Of a DNA stretch of 64,000 bases, positions 12,273 to 23,969 are shown piece by piece (positions within the stretch are counted from its first letter, which is position 1; the number at the start of each line of letters is the position of its first letter). The translations under genes and the position numbers were made by a program. The DNA lies in NCBI GenBank assembly GCA_023313575.1, contig JAJTTP010000006.1, positions 1,426,001 through 1,490,000 on the forward strand, in the 5' to 3' direction. Under the pieces are notes generated by a model. It did no database searches. It saw only the letters and a program-made list of their open reading frames with translations, and had not been told where the DNA came from. Origin of the DNA: Eutypella sp. D-1. Lineage: Eukaryota > Ascomycota > Sordariomycetes > Xylariales > Diatrypaceae.

Positions 12273-14506
12273 ATGGCTCTGATAGCTGAACAGCCTTCGG
12301 TCATGTTTCGACGGACTGACCAAAACGACCGGGACTTCATGCTCTACCCGGAGCCTCCTCCGCATTCTGGATATGCCTCGCCCCCTCTGGATATGGATAT
12401 GAGTCCGGACGCCTTCGGCTTCCCCCACGGTATATCTGAAGGGTTCCCGTCGGCAGGATTCGACCCAATGTATACCGATGCCACGCATTTTATTCACAAG
12501 GGCAGGACGTCGCCCACCAACATTTACCACGACGAAGGTGACGTGCGGATGCCGCCATCCTCGAACCTCTCGACCGCTTCGGCCCCTTCCGCCCCTAGCT
12601 CCACAGTGGGCTCGCCGCATTCGAACCCTGGTCAGCTGGCCTTTATGCCCGAGTATCAGCAGCACACAGGTCTAGGCGTGAGCCCCGGAATCGTTGGTCA
12701 CGGCGAGTATTTCAATGGGACAGAATACTACTCAGGCCCAGGTATGGAAGAATTCATACACTTTGACAGCAAGCCTATTGGTGAGTTGGCGCATATCTCT
12801 TGGAAAAAAGCGGAAGAAGAGCAAGCGTTCTCGCTGTAGAATGTTCTCAGCCTTTCGTTTCATGTACGAACACGCGGCGTCTGATTTGGCGGCGGATGTA
12901 ATCAGTGGTGCGGCGCTGCGCTGCGCTGTCTTGACACTGTTACACCGCCCACATCGACGGCGTGTAGCCAAACCCTGGTTTCTCCTATTTATACACGGGC
13001 CGCCTCGCAGTCTGCCTCGCCTTCATGCAAATTAGCGATCAATGTATAAGTAGAGAGCCAAAACCCAATGCCCTTGACAACTTCTTGTTGCCGTGTTTGA
13101 TTTGCAATTTTCTATCGCTGCAACAAGAACGGCCAATGAACTGAACGCTAACCGCAAATCGCTCTTTAGATCCATCCTTAATACACCCCGAAATCCGTGG
13201 GCCCATGTCACAGCCACAATTACAGGGATATGATATTTCCCCTCCTAACCCTTATCCTCATTCCCCCGCCTTATCAGGCGCCGGGTCTCCCATAAGACAC
13301 GAATCCCAATCGCCATATATGCAAAGCTATCACCACTACAGCCCGTTCGGCCTGCCTCCCCAACAGGGTAGGCGTCCAAGCCTATCCAGTTTCAACTCCC
13401 ATGAATACATGTACAGCGGCGATGAGTCAAAAGAGAAGCAGAGGTGTCCGCACAGTGACTGCGGGAAGGTCTTCAAGGATCTCAAAGCTCACATGTTGAC
13501 ACACCAACAAGAGAGACCCGAGAAATGCCCCATCCAGACATGTGATTACCATGTCAAGGGGTTCGCACGGAAATACGACAAGAACCGCCACACGCTAACC
13601 CACTATAAGGGCACTATGGTATGCGGTTTCTGCCCGGGATCAGGTTCAGCGGCTGAGAAGTCGTTCAATCGGGCAGACGTATTCAAGCGGCACCTGACCG
13701 CGGTACACAATGTAGAGCAGACGCCGCCTAACTCCAGGAAAAGGGCAGCCACCTCGGCGGCAAACGGCGGAAAGAAATTGACTGGCTATGCACCAGATGC
13801 GACTGGGAAGTGCTCGACCTGCTCGGCGACCTTTTCGAACGCCCAGGACTTCTACGAGCATTTGGACGACTGTGTGCTTCGCATTGTGCAGCAGGAGGAC
13901 CCTGCCGAGGCGATCAATGCCCGGCGGTTGGCGGAGGTCGAGAACGACAAGGAGGTCCAGCAGACACTGGAGAAGAACCAGTTGCCGCTGTCGACACCAC
14001 AAACAACATCGACTTCGGATGATGAGGAGGAAGACGACATGATTGAGGATGATGATGCATTAGAGGATGAGTTCAGGAGAAAGAAGAGCACCGCGTCGGC
14101 CAGGCGGAATACCAACCCTCCTAACGGCGTGCAGAAGTCTCGGGGCATGACGCACTCGCGAGGCGGCGTCGCGCTGCCCACTAAGAGCAAGGGCCGCAAA
14201 AACCGACGCAATTACCCCACGTCGTGGGGATTCGGTGGGCCTCAGATGACGATGAAGAAGCGCGTCATGGCTGTATTCGACGGGCCGCGACGTCTCGCTA
14301 AGGACGATATGATGCTTTCAACGGAGCATGAGGTGCGCGTCAAGTTGTCTGACGGGAAGTCATATGTGACGGACCTCGATGTCAACACCATGAAGCGTGC
14401 CGAGGGCTTCCTTGACGCCACTGACGAAGAGAAGGGCATCTGGATCTCCGACGACCCCACCGAGGATCAGATGCGCCACATGCTAGAGATGTCAACCCAA
14501 CCATGA
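12273..14506 (+). CDS. C2H2-type zinc-finger transcription factor, two exons
   Basis: Exons are 12273-12780 and 13170-14506, joined across a 389-nt intron (GTGAGT donor, GCTAAC branch site, TTTAG acceptor). The splice keeps phase and gives 614 residues. The first ~260 residues are disordered and rich in Pro, Ser and Tyr, as in an activation region. Four Cys/His units follow: Cys262/Cys267/His277/His281; Cys289/Cys294/His310/His314; Cys321/Cys324/His344/His349; and a C2HC unit with Cys384/Cys387/His400/Cys404. The first three have unusual spacings. An acidic run (about 430-450) and a basic KGRKNRR patch come before a conserved C-terminal block. The unit is expected to bind DNA in the nucleus. 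The family is familiar among filamentous ascomycetes, but I cannot assign a named orthologue. Unspliced RNA would stop at 12839 and give a 188-residue protein without fingers. Confidence 0.9.
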
Positions 14507-17500
14507 GTGAGCTGGTTGCCTGGCACTTCTTCCCGCCCCACCTGTATCATTATATCCGACCTTCCTTGACAGACCCACATATCATGTTCCTCTCTCTTCA
14601 CCTAACCTACTCCATATACATCAAACATTTCATATTTCATATAGATGACGCATCCGAGAGCATGATTGGCGCCGGCGCAGATGTTTCACATTTTGGTTCT
14701 TGGAAACGCGGCAATGTTAACTAGGAGGGACCGTGATGATTTGTTCTATTATACGGAAGGGGTTAGGCAAATCGACTATCTATACACTATATACACCGGC
14801 CAGGGCTTAGGGGAAAAAAAACAGAAGGGAAGGAAGGATAATAGCACCATATGTATTTTTTATCTTCACGGTCATGTCTTCAGATTCTAGCCTGCCGTTG
14901 TTTCTTTCTCGACTGGAGTGCGAGAGACGGAGAGGGGGATGCCTGTCAGTGCGGAAGCTTCAGCCCGTTGATTCCTTTCAATTCTTCTCACTTCAAGGTG
15001 ACGACGACGATGATACCCATATTCGCTTTATACTGTCGCACATACATAGAAATATACTATACTTCTTGCATATCACATCTTTCTCCCGGTTCCTACGATG
15101 TATAACGCTTGCTCCCGGCCACCGCCCAAAATGCTTCAAGTCCATGTAGGATACATGATAAGACGTTCACTCACCGCGTAAACGAGGCAAGCGGAAGCGA
15201 GTCTGACTTTTACCCGAGGACATCGAAGATAGACAGGTGCCTTCACCGACTCGAGTAACTGATTGAAAGAAAATGCATCAAAGCATAAAAGGAGACCCCC
15301 TTCCCGGTCATGCGAAGCGGTCTGCTCCCAGGTGGTTACAGTGCCTACGCAGGCTGGGTACGCGAACCTGTATGGGGGGGTACACACGCATGTATGGGTG
15401 CATGCGCGCGCAGCACGGCTACGTAGAGTATAAGCGAGCGTCTATGTTTTCCTATCATCTGACAGCAGGCTATTATGCACTGGAGTATGGTTCACGGTCG
15501 AGCGAGCTTACGCGCAGGCATGCATGTACATATGAATAGATCGACTCGTAGAGTTGCAACAGCGCCATGCGCATAGACCCCCTCCTTCTCACCCATACAT
15601 GCATTAAAGAGGAATAAAGGAAACTAGGATGGCCGATCCAGTCGGGCTTGCCTGAGTTGCTTTGCTTCGCCTTCAGATATTATGGGGGGTTGTGTATGCG
15701 TGTAACCGTAAGACGGGCAAAGGTTCCTGATCGATCCAAACCTATCCTGTCTATACCCCCCTCCGTCCTATGCATAGTAACGACACATATACCATCTGTG
15801 TCAAGAGTGCAGGGTGGTGTAGTATCCGTGCCCGTTATTGGTTATCATATGGAACATCGGTGGAATTGTTCTACGGGGCTACTAAACTTAGAAAAACTAC
15901 GAGGGGTGCCGAGATGGAAGTCCGCGTCCACCCAATCCCCTTCCCCCTTTCGCCTCTTGCCTCATCATAGGTAATCCCCTACCATTCCATCCAGTGTCTT
16001 CCCATGTCCCCCTGTTGTCCATTAATAAATCATGGGTACGGATGACGAGGAGCAATCGAGGCGCATTCCCTCGCCACCAGACGACCGACCATTTCATCGA
16101 CCGATCAATTTCAGGAGATCGACCCATGCCTCTTGTTGAAGAGGGAGAGGAAACCCGCGTCATTTGATGGCTTGGCTGTCTTTGGACACGGAAACGCGTG
16201 AATCGCCCATGGGAGACGATGACAGCTGGTTCGTCCGGACGTCGCCAGCGGTGAGCCACCGCATGTTGAGATTGATGAACAGGAGACAATACCCCCACCT
16301 GCGATGTTACCCTCTCTCTCCTACCACCCCCCCCCCTTCCCCCCTTCTGTACCAAATGCGGAACCCCAGCTTGACAGATGTGAGCTGGGAATGCGAGCGG
16401 CCCCCAAAATTCTCACCCTTCCCTCCCCTACAACCCCCCCGACCCATACATAACACGTATCTGGTAGATAGGCAGAGGTAAATTAATACGGGGACCATGC
16501 TGCATGATACCATAGGCATGCAGCGGCGTCCATATATGGACACCAGGGTTCTGTCGCTGGACCAACAGATCCAGTACGTAGCAGTGGTAGCGCATGGCAT
16601 CAGCACTATGAATGCAAGAAATGCTTGGACCCTAGAAGATCTTACTCTTTGTCTCTCCAACTTCGGAATCATATCAATACCTACCGTCAACTGTCTCTCC
16701 AGGTAGAGAGACGCATTCGTCTTACTTACATGATCATCGTGGTGATATAGGTCTACCTACTGTTCGTAGGCCGCTAGGTATAGTTGGTAGTGCCCCTATT
16801 TTCCCTCACTTGGAGGCAGCCCCGTGGTTACTTAGGTAGTCAGGTACCTAGGTAGGTAGGATGTATGTATAATAATAATTACCTCTAGGCAGCTAGAGAT
16901 GCATACCTTGCAACGGCTAAGGTGCATTTATGTCTCGAGGTACCTAGTACAATGTCTTGAGCGTTGTTGGATACGAGCCTAGGTACTGCCAGTGTATTTA
17001 CCTAAAGTCAACTCCTAAACCAATGGAAGTATCAATCTAATAAGAAATCAGAATACCCTCGTTCCCGAGGTCTCTGGCGGACTGGAGCTAATAAACATAA
17101 TTATAAGGTTATTTGTTAGCTTCCAAACTAGCGGGATGACGTCCCACAATCGGTTTCGGCGATCAGATCTCTCTATTCCTAAGTAGTCAAAGTCTACGAT
17201 ACCCTAGACTGCTAGACAGGTGCTGAGGATTAAGCAAGCGCCCTAGATAAAGTGTCTGATCTGCGGGGCACGTTTATGGCCATGCTGCATACGTATGTAT
17301 GTATGTAAAAGCACCGAGCTGTGTATTTCCGGGTTGGAATTTGCCGATAAATATCTGAAGAGCCGATGGCTTGTCGCAGGACTGCGGGGCATAGAAGTTC
17401 GAAAGGACCGGTATATCTAGTGCTAGGTGTTAGTCGCAAACGTTAATTCTGCGGCTTGCTACGGCAACTCGAGATGGCTATTTGTCTCTACCTGCCTAGG

Positions 17501-18492
17501 TAGGCATAGATACTCCTTCATGATACTTGTAGTTGCCAGCTGAGTCTCAGGGTCCGGGTTGTTCACGGGTTCTCCCAGCCGGCTTGTACGTCTTCTAGCC
17601 CGGCAGATACCGGCGACTTATACATGAACCTCTCCAGGTTTTCAGGTAGACATACGGCATACATTGCCACGTATTATCTTGATAGTAGAATCGTAGAGTG
17701 TTCTAAATGGGCATATCCATATCCGTAATTGCAGATGTTAATTAGCAGCAAATTATGCTTAAATAATGTTATAGGTAGGCACCGAGATACCGGTATCACT
17801 AGTTGCCCCGCCAGCCCCCCGCTAACCCACCACTATCGATTGCCGTAGCCCCTCCAGGGTTAGAAATCTTATCAGCTATCGGGCAAATGCGCTATCAATA
17901 TCACAGAGCCCAAAACTCCATGGATGCGACTACGAATTTGTCTGTGTAGCCGAAGACAAGATTTGTTTTGCTAAAGCCCACTAGGATTTCACTACCGACT
18001 ACCGCCATTAACCCGACTCTGGTACGGTATACCGTAGGTGCCAAGGTAGCCCAGCTAACCCTCCGGCTTTGTCCTGGCCCCATACCTACGGCAACCGGGA
18101 AGCTTCAGCCCAGGCTTTCGTCCGTACGGGCCGGGACAAGTGGACAACACCAGACCAGACCCCCTGCATCGCATTTACGCCCCGTCTTACCCCGTTCCGT
18201 TCCGTCCCGGCCACATACCCTTTTTCCGGACTCGGAGGCCTGTAGAATCACCTCATTCTACGCGTGGAAAGACCTCTAGAGTGCCACTACGAGAAAAGGG
18301 GAACAGGCGCTGCACAGCTTAAGCCCACATATTACCTGCGTTGAACTACGAAGGAACGAAAACTAGAATATCTGTTTTCTAAGTTAAGGAGCGAGGACGA
18401 AAGAGGCACCCGTGGATGGGCCGAGGGTAAATTAAAGGAAGAGATCCGAGAAAACAACTTACAAAAGAGGATAAGGGAAACAGAAAGGAACC
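14507..18492. other. intergenic DNA with palindromic TACCTAGG motifs
   Basis: No supported gene lies in these 4 kb. Frames at 15897-16355 (-) and 16164-16481 (+) are driven by C-rich stretches around 16320-16440. TACCTAGG-type motifs occur at 16843-16856, 16940 and 17500, a (GTAT)n run near 17291-17306, and a 14-bp perfect palindrome at 18023-18036 (TACGGTATACCGTA). The final ~150 nt before 18493 are purine-rich and probably the leader of the methyltransferase gene. Confidence 0.5.
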
Positions 18493-19617
18493 ATGGCTCT
18501 GGTAAGCCGGCTGACGGTGCTGGAGTCCAAGGAGCCGGAGCCAGAGGACATCATGTGCGCGGCGCTGGCGGTCATCTTCCCGGACGACGTCATGGTGCAG
18601 CACGGGGACCCGGACCACGCGCTGGAGTGGAGGTCGCCGCACCTACCCCCCGGCAAGCACCTGCGCATCACCCTTGCCGACCCCCCGGACCGCCACGATC
18701 GCTACCTCTTCAGCCACTACCTCTGGAATGCCAGCCTGCTGGTCGCCGAGTTCGTCGAGGCCGCCTCCCTCGGCGTGCCCCTCGGCGTGCCTAGCGGGGT
18801 CGGTCGAGGGAGCGGTGGCCCGCACGGCAAGATGATCCCAGGACCGCCGGCGACGTCTCCTAGAATCGGGGCCAAAGACGAGGATGAGGAAGAAGAGGAA
18901 GTAGATCTTTCCGTCTTCAGCGTGCGCGGCAAGCGCGTCCTCGAGGTGGGCGCTGGTACCGCGCTGCCGTCCATGGTGGCGTCGCTGGTGGGCGCCTCGC
19001 GCGTCGCCGCGACCGACTACCCGTCGCCCATCGTGCTGGAGACGCTAGCCGCGAACGTGGCCGCCAACGCGTCCGCCGAGAACTCGCCCCTGCACCCGCC
19101 GCGCGTCGTGCCCATCGAGGTCTACGGGCACAAATGGGGGGACCTGCCCACTTCCTCCCCCGTCTTCGAGGATGCGGAAGCAGACGAAGATGACGAGGAA
19201 GAGGAGAACGGATCCGCATCCGCGGCGGCGTCTAGGGAATGGAAGCGCCAGCAGCGGGAACGCGACCAGGCGTTCGCCACCGCCAACGCCGGCGCCTTCG
19301 ATGTCGTGCTGTCCTGTGACTGCCTCTGGATGCCGTGGCAGCACGCCGGCCTTCGGCGATCGATAGCCCATTTCTTGGCGCCGGGTCCAGGGGCCCGGGC
19401 CCTGGTCGCCGCGGGATTCCACACCGGTCGCGGCGAGCTGCGCGGCTTCTTCGACTCCGAGGCCCTCGCGCGCCTCGGCCTCGAGGTCGAGCGCATCTGG
19501 GAGCGCGACTGCCACGGCGTCGAGAGACCGTGGTCCCTCGACAGGGGCCTCGAGGACGTCACTGAACGCAAGAGGTGGCTTGTCGTTGCCGTGCTGAGGA
19601 GGATACGGAGTACCTAG
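18493..19617 (+). CDS. SAM-dependent methyltransferase, fungal Nnt1/EFM7 type
   Basis: An intronless frame of 374 residues starts at ATG 18493 in a good context (ACCATGG). The methyltransferase core shows the SAM-binding motif I VLEVGAGTALPS (149-160), an acidic strand end ATDYPSP (173-179), a family motif HKWGDLP (213-219) and FDVVLSCDCLW (269-279). The C-terminal part has GFHTGR, a block around IWERD, and TERKRWLVVAVLRR, which I associate with the fungal family annotated as nicotinamide N-methyltransferase Nnt1. The related yeast EFM7 methylates the N-terminus and an adjacent lysine of eEF1A, so the substrate here may be a protein rather than nicotinamide. Two acidic insertions (about 129-138 and 226-239) interrupt the fold as flexible loops. 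Codon use is strongly GC-biased, more so than in HRD1. The family is clear; the substrate is not. Confidence 0.85.
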   Translation: MALVSRLTVLESKEPEPEDIMCAALAVIFPDDVMVQHGDPDHALEWRSPHLPPGKHLRITLADPPDRHDRYLFSHYLWNASLLVAEFVEAASLGVPLGVPSGVGRGSGGPHGKMIPGPPATSPRIGAKDEDEEEEEVDLSVFSVRGKRVLEVGAGTALPSMVASLVGASRVAATDYPSPIVLETLAANVAANASAENSPLHPPRVVPIEVYGHKWGDLPTSSPVFEDAEADEDDEEEENGSASAAASREWKRQQRERDQAFATANAGAFDVVLSCDCLWMPWQHAGLRRSIAHFLAPGPGARALVAAGFHTGRGELRGFFDSEALARLGLEVERIWERDCHGVERPWSLDRGLEDVTERKRWLVVAVLRRIRST

Positions 19618-20467
19618 CACCAGCGGTGGCAGGGGGTAGTGATGTGGGTCATGATGGGGGTCGGGGAGGAAGCGTCAGGGTAGTAGACCCCAGTGAATTA
19701 GATTCGGAGAGAGCCATCATATCATAGCCGTACTAGACGTAGTTTATTCTCGTGTAAATATCTTAGGTGGATATTAAGCGACCTTCTAAAGTCTCTACCA
19801 AGCCTAGTCCGCCGAGAGTCACTTGCTCAAGTCTCACTCAGTCGGTCTTGCAATGTCCTCTCACATCAAAGAGGGGAGCTCACGTTGTTAACCACTTTCC
19901 TAAAGCCCTTAATGCTCTGGCCCTTCTTGAGGGGGTCTAATTTGGGCGGTAACTAAGTCTGTCATTAACTCATGTTGAATGGTGACATGAGGGCACGTTT
20001 TGAGTGGGCAGTGAAGACCTGTAAGGTTCTCCAGCGCATGGACCCTTTAAAACGCCATGTCGTTGCCACGTCTGCGTGAGGTATTGCCCGGTCGGTCGGT
20101 GATGATGAACCTTTCCGAGACTATACCAAGTTATCTGGGAATCGTGGAGACGATGTGGCTAGGTAGAGTTCATCATGGCTTATCATACATAACAGGTGCG
20201 ATGCATTTCTACTAGCCCCCTGAATTCCGGAAAGGGGAAGCTGCAAGTTGGTACGAAGGACTCAGTACATACCAGTATGTACCAGTGGACGTAGAGTAGA
20301 TATCTGTCTGAATCCGGAGGCTCGAGAGTGTGGCTGTGCGTTAGTTAATTGATGGGAGAGAGTGCCTGAGTGTTAAGTGCGTAGCGGGTGGCTGAGTGGA
20401 GAGCTCTAGACGGACGGGAACAGGCCTGGGGAAACTTGGACTTAGACCGTCTTAGGTAAGAACCTAG

Positions 20468-20500
20468 GAGGAAAATGGGAGGAAAATGGGAGGAAAATGG
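20468..20500. repeat. three perfect copies of an 11-nt unit
   Basis: The unit GAGGAAAATGG occurs three times without change. Perfect identity suggests recent slippage or selection; no function is visible. Confidence 0.8.
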
Positions 20501-20912
20501 CACGTCATCCACACCTTTGCATGCCAGCTAAACCTCATTATGTAACTACCTAAACTTAATCATTTACCTACCTAGGAAGTTAGCACCAATTACATAGGTG
20601 GCATCAACTTCTATGCGGGTCAGTTATCTACATACCTAAGTAGGTTTACTAAGTATTTTGGAAGTCGCAACCTTGGGACCACCAACCCGATATCTATAGG
20701 TTGTTCTAGCAACTTCAAAGTTGCGAATGAGAACCAGCCCGAGAACCACTCCAACTTGATTATTACTTACTTCTTTCTTACTTGGAAGTTGGCTCTCTAA
20801 CATCCCACCCAGCATTTGCACAGAGTCACAGAAAAAGTCACAGAAGACAAAGGAGCGCAAAGCCTGAGAGTTTTCCAACCATGGACACCTAGCTGTTCCG
20901 ACAGCTTCTTGC

Positions 20913-20954
20913 CTCTGCTCTCTGCTCTCTGCTCTCTGTCTCCTTTTTTTTTTT
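20913..20954. repeat. CTCTCTG tandem repeat followed by a T11 run
   Basis: About four CTCTCTG-like units are followed by T11 at 20944-20954, roughly 180-220 nt before the HRD1 ATG. Pyrimidine tracts like this often mark the start of transcription in filamentous fungi. Confidence 0.6.
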
Positions 20955-21062
20955 CTTTTCTTCTTTTCTGCCTGTGTCTGTAAACAAAATACAAAGCCAG
21001 TCAATTTTTTTTCTTCGTTTCTTGTCTCTTTCGTATCTCGCCCGGGCGACTTTCCATTATCA

Positions 21063-21109
21063 CGCGATCCCCCGATCCCCCGATCTCGCGACCTCGCGAT
21101 CCCGCGATT
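21063..21109. repeat. CGCGATCCC/CGATCCCC repeats just upstream of HRD1
   Basis: Tandem variants of CGCGATCCC, CGATCCCC and CGCGACCT fill this stretch and end about 25 nt before the ATG at 21133. The cluster lies in the leader or core promoter and could form GC-rich structure in the mRNA. No UPR element was clearly identified. Confidence 0.6.
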
Positions 21110-21132
21110 TTTCTCCCTCCACACAGAGCAAT

Positions 21133-23969
21133 ATGCGGCTCTTTTGGTACGCCGGCGTAAGTAAATTACACTGGGAGTATACCCCATTTCCAATTATCAT
21201 TGATGAATAGCTCTTGCCCTTTTATGATGTGTAATCAGCTGACATGGATATGAAACCCCCCCAACCCAGACCTCGGCGGCCCTTGCGACAGGCGTCGTCG
21301 CATATGCCTTCAACCAACGTGCAAACTTCTATTCGGCTATGGTCTACCTATCACAGAATAACCTCAGTTTGATGGTAAGTCGCATCGCATCCTCCATCAT
21401 TCCTCGTTCGTCCCCTGTCCTTCCTATATCCGACCTCCCATCCCCCGACCCCGACTGACTCCTGCTTACCCGGAACCTCCGCGACCAGATACTCATCAAC
21501 CTCATCTTACTGGTCTACGGCTCCTTCATATGGGGTCTTCAACGACTCTGCTATGGCCCCCTCCGACCCGTCGAGATTGAGCAGCTTTACGAAAAGGCCT
21601 GGTTCGCCGTCACCGAGACCTGCCTGGCGATGACCATCTTCAGGGAGGAGGTTGGCGCATGGTTCCTGGTCATGTTTACCGCATTGGTCACCGGAAAGGT
21701 CTGGGAATGGATTGGGGAGGGTCGCGTCGAGATTCTGGAACAGCAGCCTCCTGCCAACCCACGATTATTCCACACAAGACTTAGCATCTCCCTGGTCCTC
21801 AGCGTCGTATACGACACCTGGCTCTTTTCCTACGCCGTCAATTCCGTTATTCAGCAGGCCAGGCCAAACATGATGGTTATGTTTCTATTTGAGTTCGCCA
21901 TATTAGCTACCTGCTCATTCCGCACCGCATTCCGATATCTCCTATCCTTGATCGAGGCCGACATCGTTAGGAAACAAACCCGTCAAAGATTGGACCTCCG
22001 TCGCCGACAGATCAAAGAGCAGCGTGCCGAGATACTTCGACGCCGTGAATCCGGCGACCCCACAGAAGCAGAAGCCGCTCGACAGGAAGAACTTCCCGAC
22101 GAGAATGACGTTGACGAGATGGATATCGAGGTTCCGGGATGGGAAGGCAAGGGGCAGGCAGTCTTGGCACTCGACCTGTTTAGTGGTGAGAAAACGCTCT
22201 TTACACTCCCCCCCCCCCTTTTTTTTTTAAAAAAAAAAAACCTCTTTACCAACTTCCCCCCATTTTCTGACATGTGTACAGACTTCGTCAAGCTTGGCAT
22301 CTACTCGGCCTTTTTCGCTATCCTCATGATGTTCTATGGGTTGCCCATCCACATCATGCGGGACCTATTCATGACGGCGAAGTCTTTCATCAGTAGATTG
22401 GGCGCGCTCTTGCGTTATCGCAAAGCCCTGCAAGATATGAACAGGTATCCCGACGCGACGCAAGAGGAACTTGCTCGCGAGGACACTTGCATCATTTGCA
22501 GAGAAGATATGCGGCCCTGGGACCCAGATGCCGGTGCAGTCGAACGTTCCCGACCGAAGAAGCTTCCCTGTGGCCACATACTACATTTCGGCTGTCTCAA
22601 GAGCTGGCTGGAGAGACAGCAAGTATGCCCTACTTGTCGTCGTTCCGTCGTCATTGATGGTGCTGCGGCGAATGCTGATGCTCGTGGTCCGCAAATAAAC
22701 GGACAGCCCCAAGCACAAGACCAACGGGGGGCAGACAACAGACCAGGCAACGATGATCGACCTGCTCAGGGCGGGCGAGGCGTTGCCAACATGCGTGTCT
22801 GGCAGTTTGGGCCATTGCGTCTTGGAATTGCGCAGGGGAACCCACAGAATATTGCGGAGATGGCTCAACGGTTACAACATCAACCACTTGATGCCGTCAA
22901 CCGCCCACCCCCTGCACCTCCAACTGGTCCCCAACCTGCCCAAGCAGCTCAGGCGACTCAAGCAGCCCCAGGCGGAGATAATATCACTCACGGAACCAAT
23001 AACATTACAGATATAACTACACAACTACAAGACATTGCGCAGCGAGTCCAACAAGAAATGCTAGCGTTACAGACGAGTCAGCATGAATTACAAACACTAT
23101 ATGCTTTAACAGCAGAACTCGCCCGCCTTCGTCAATTGCAACAACAGCCACAGGCACAAGGAGCCTTTTCTACTTCCCAGCCTGGCCAAGGAGGGCCCCA
23201 TCAACCGTTTTCACCCCAGCCACCAGTCAACCTTACTGGCCCCTTTACCCAGCCTGGCTCAATCGGCTTGGGCATACCGTTTCCTCCCTCAGCAGCTCCT
23301 TTTGCAAGCTACCCTCCACGTCTTACCTCGCCTACCATTTCACGATACGGTGGGACTTCTAACACCACGGCCATTCCTGCTGGGAGCGCAGATCTACCCG
23401 AGGGGGTTACTATTCCGGACGGGTGGACTCTATTACCTCTAGAGCGCCTCGACGGCCAGAACAGTTATGCCCCGCATGGTACGCAGCAATCAGCAGTGTC
23501 TTTCGACATCGCCCCAACACGAACAGTGGCCAATCCTTCAAGCGAGGTTCCCGCACCAACTGGTACCGGAGTGAGTGAGCGGACCTTCCATCCAGGATCC
23601 ACACCCAACACCGACGAGCCTCTTAACCCTAGGCCCGAGAGTCCTGAAGCCGCAGCTACGACCGCGAATCCGGTGCAGACGGAAGATCCGCCAACCGTTG
23701 CCGCACCCACGCCAACGGTGCCGAACTGGGGCGGGCCAGCACAGCTGTTTTCCTCGAGCGAGGACGTATCAACCGATGGTATACGCGATGGGGGGACACG
23801 CGAGGGATCAGGTGGCCTGACACCCTCTGGAAGCGACAGCCATAATGATGACAACGAGGAGCAACGTGCGGGAACATCCGGTGGTGAGGGAATTAGTTCG
23901 AAGGGCAAGGCCAAAGCGGTAACCGTGGAGGACGCAGCGGATGACGAAGACGATGCGGGCAATGAATGA
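21133..23969 (+). CDS. hrd1: ERAD RING-H2 ubiquitin ligase HRD1/synoviolin, four exons
   Basis: HRD1 is the ER-membrane E3 ligase that ubiquitinates misfolded lumenal and membrane proteins for retrotranslocation and proteasomal degradation. Exons are 21133-21156, 21270-21374, 21489-22185 and 22282-23969; all junctions keep phase and give 837 residues. The first exon (MRLFWYAG) is only 24 nt. The N-terminal half carries the several hydrophobic membrane segments of the family, including the conserved [12 protein letters not shown] and [10 protein letters not shown] blocks. The RING-H2 domain has Cys345/Cys348, Cys372/His374, His377/Cys380 and Cys391/Cys394. The remaining ~440 residues are a Gln-, Pro- and Thr-rich cytosolic tail with an acidic end, longer than in animals but normal for filamentous fungi. 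The third intron (96 nt) has no stop and is a multiple of three, so a naive ORF reads through it; removing it restores the family sequence ALDLFSDFVKLG. Confidence 0.95.
22208..22240 (+). repeat. hrd1: C11-T10-A12 homopolymer block in the third HRD1 intron
   Basis: Three homopolymers abut one another: C at 22208-22218, T at 22219-22228, A at 22229-22240. The T/A part is self-complementary. It lies wholly inside the 22186-22281 intron. Length may vary between strains or be misread in sequencing. Confidence 0.85.

Larger units (their letters stand above)
19618..21132. other. intergenic DNA and HRD1 promoter/leader
   Basis: No gene is supported. It holds the 3' flank of the methyltransferase, an 11-nt minisatellite at 20468-20500, TACCTAGG-like sequence near 20565 and 20640, and low-complexity tracts running up to the HRD1 start. 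The frame at 20636-21193 (-) is kept open by those purine-rich tracts and is rejected. Confidence 0.5.

Noticed and set aside
19045..19620. 191-codon antisense frame over the methyltransferase
   Set aside because: Shadow of a GC-rich gene; no domain.
20636..21193. 185-codon minus-strand frame over the HRD1 promoter and first exon
   Set aside because: Translates low-complexity purine tracts (KKKRKKKRRQR) and overlaps a confident exon.
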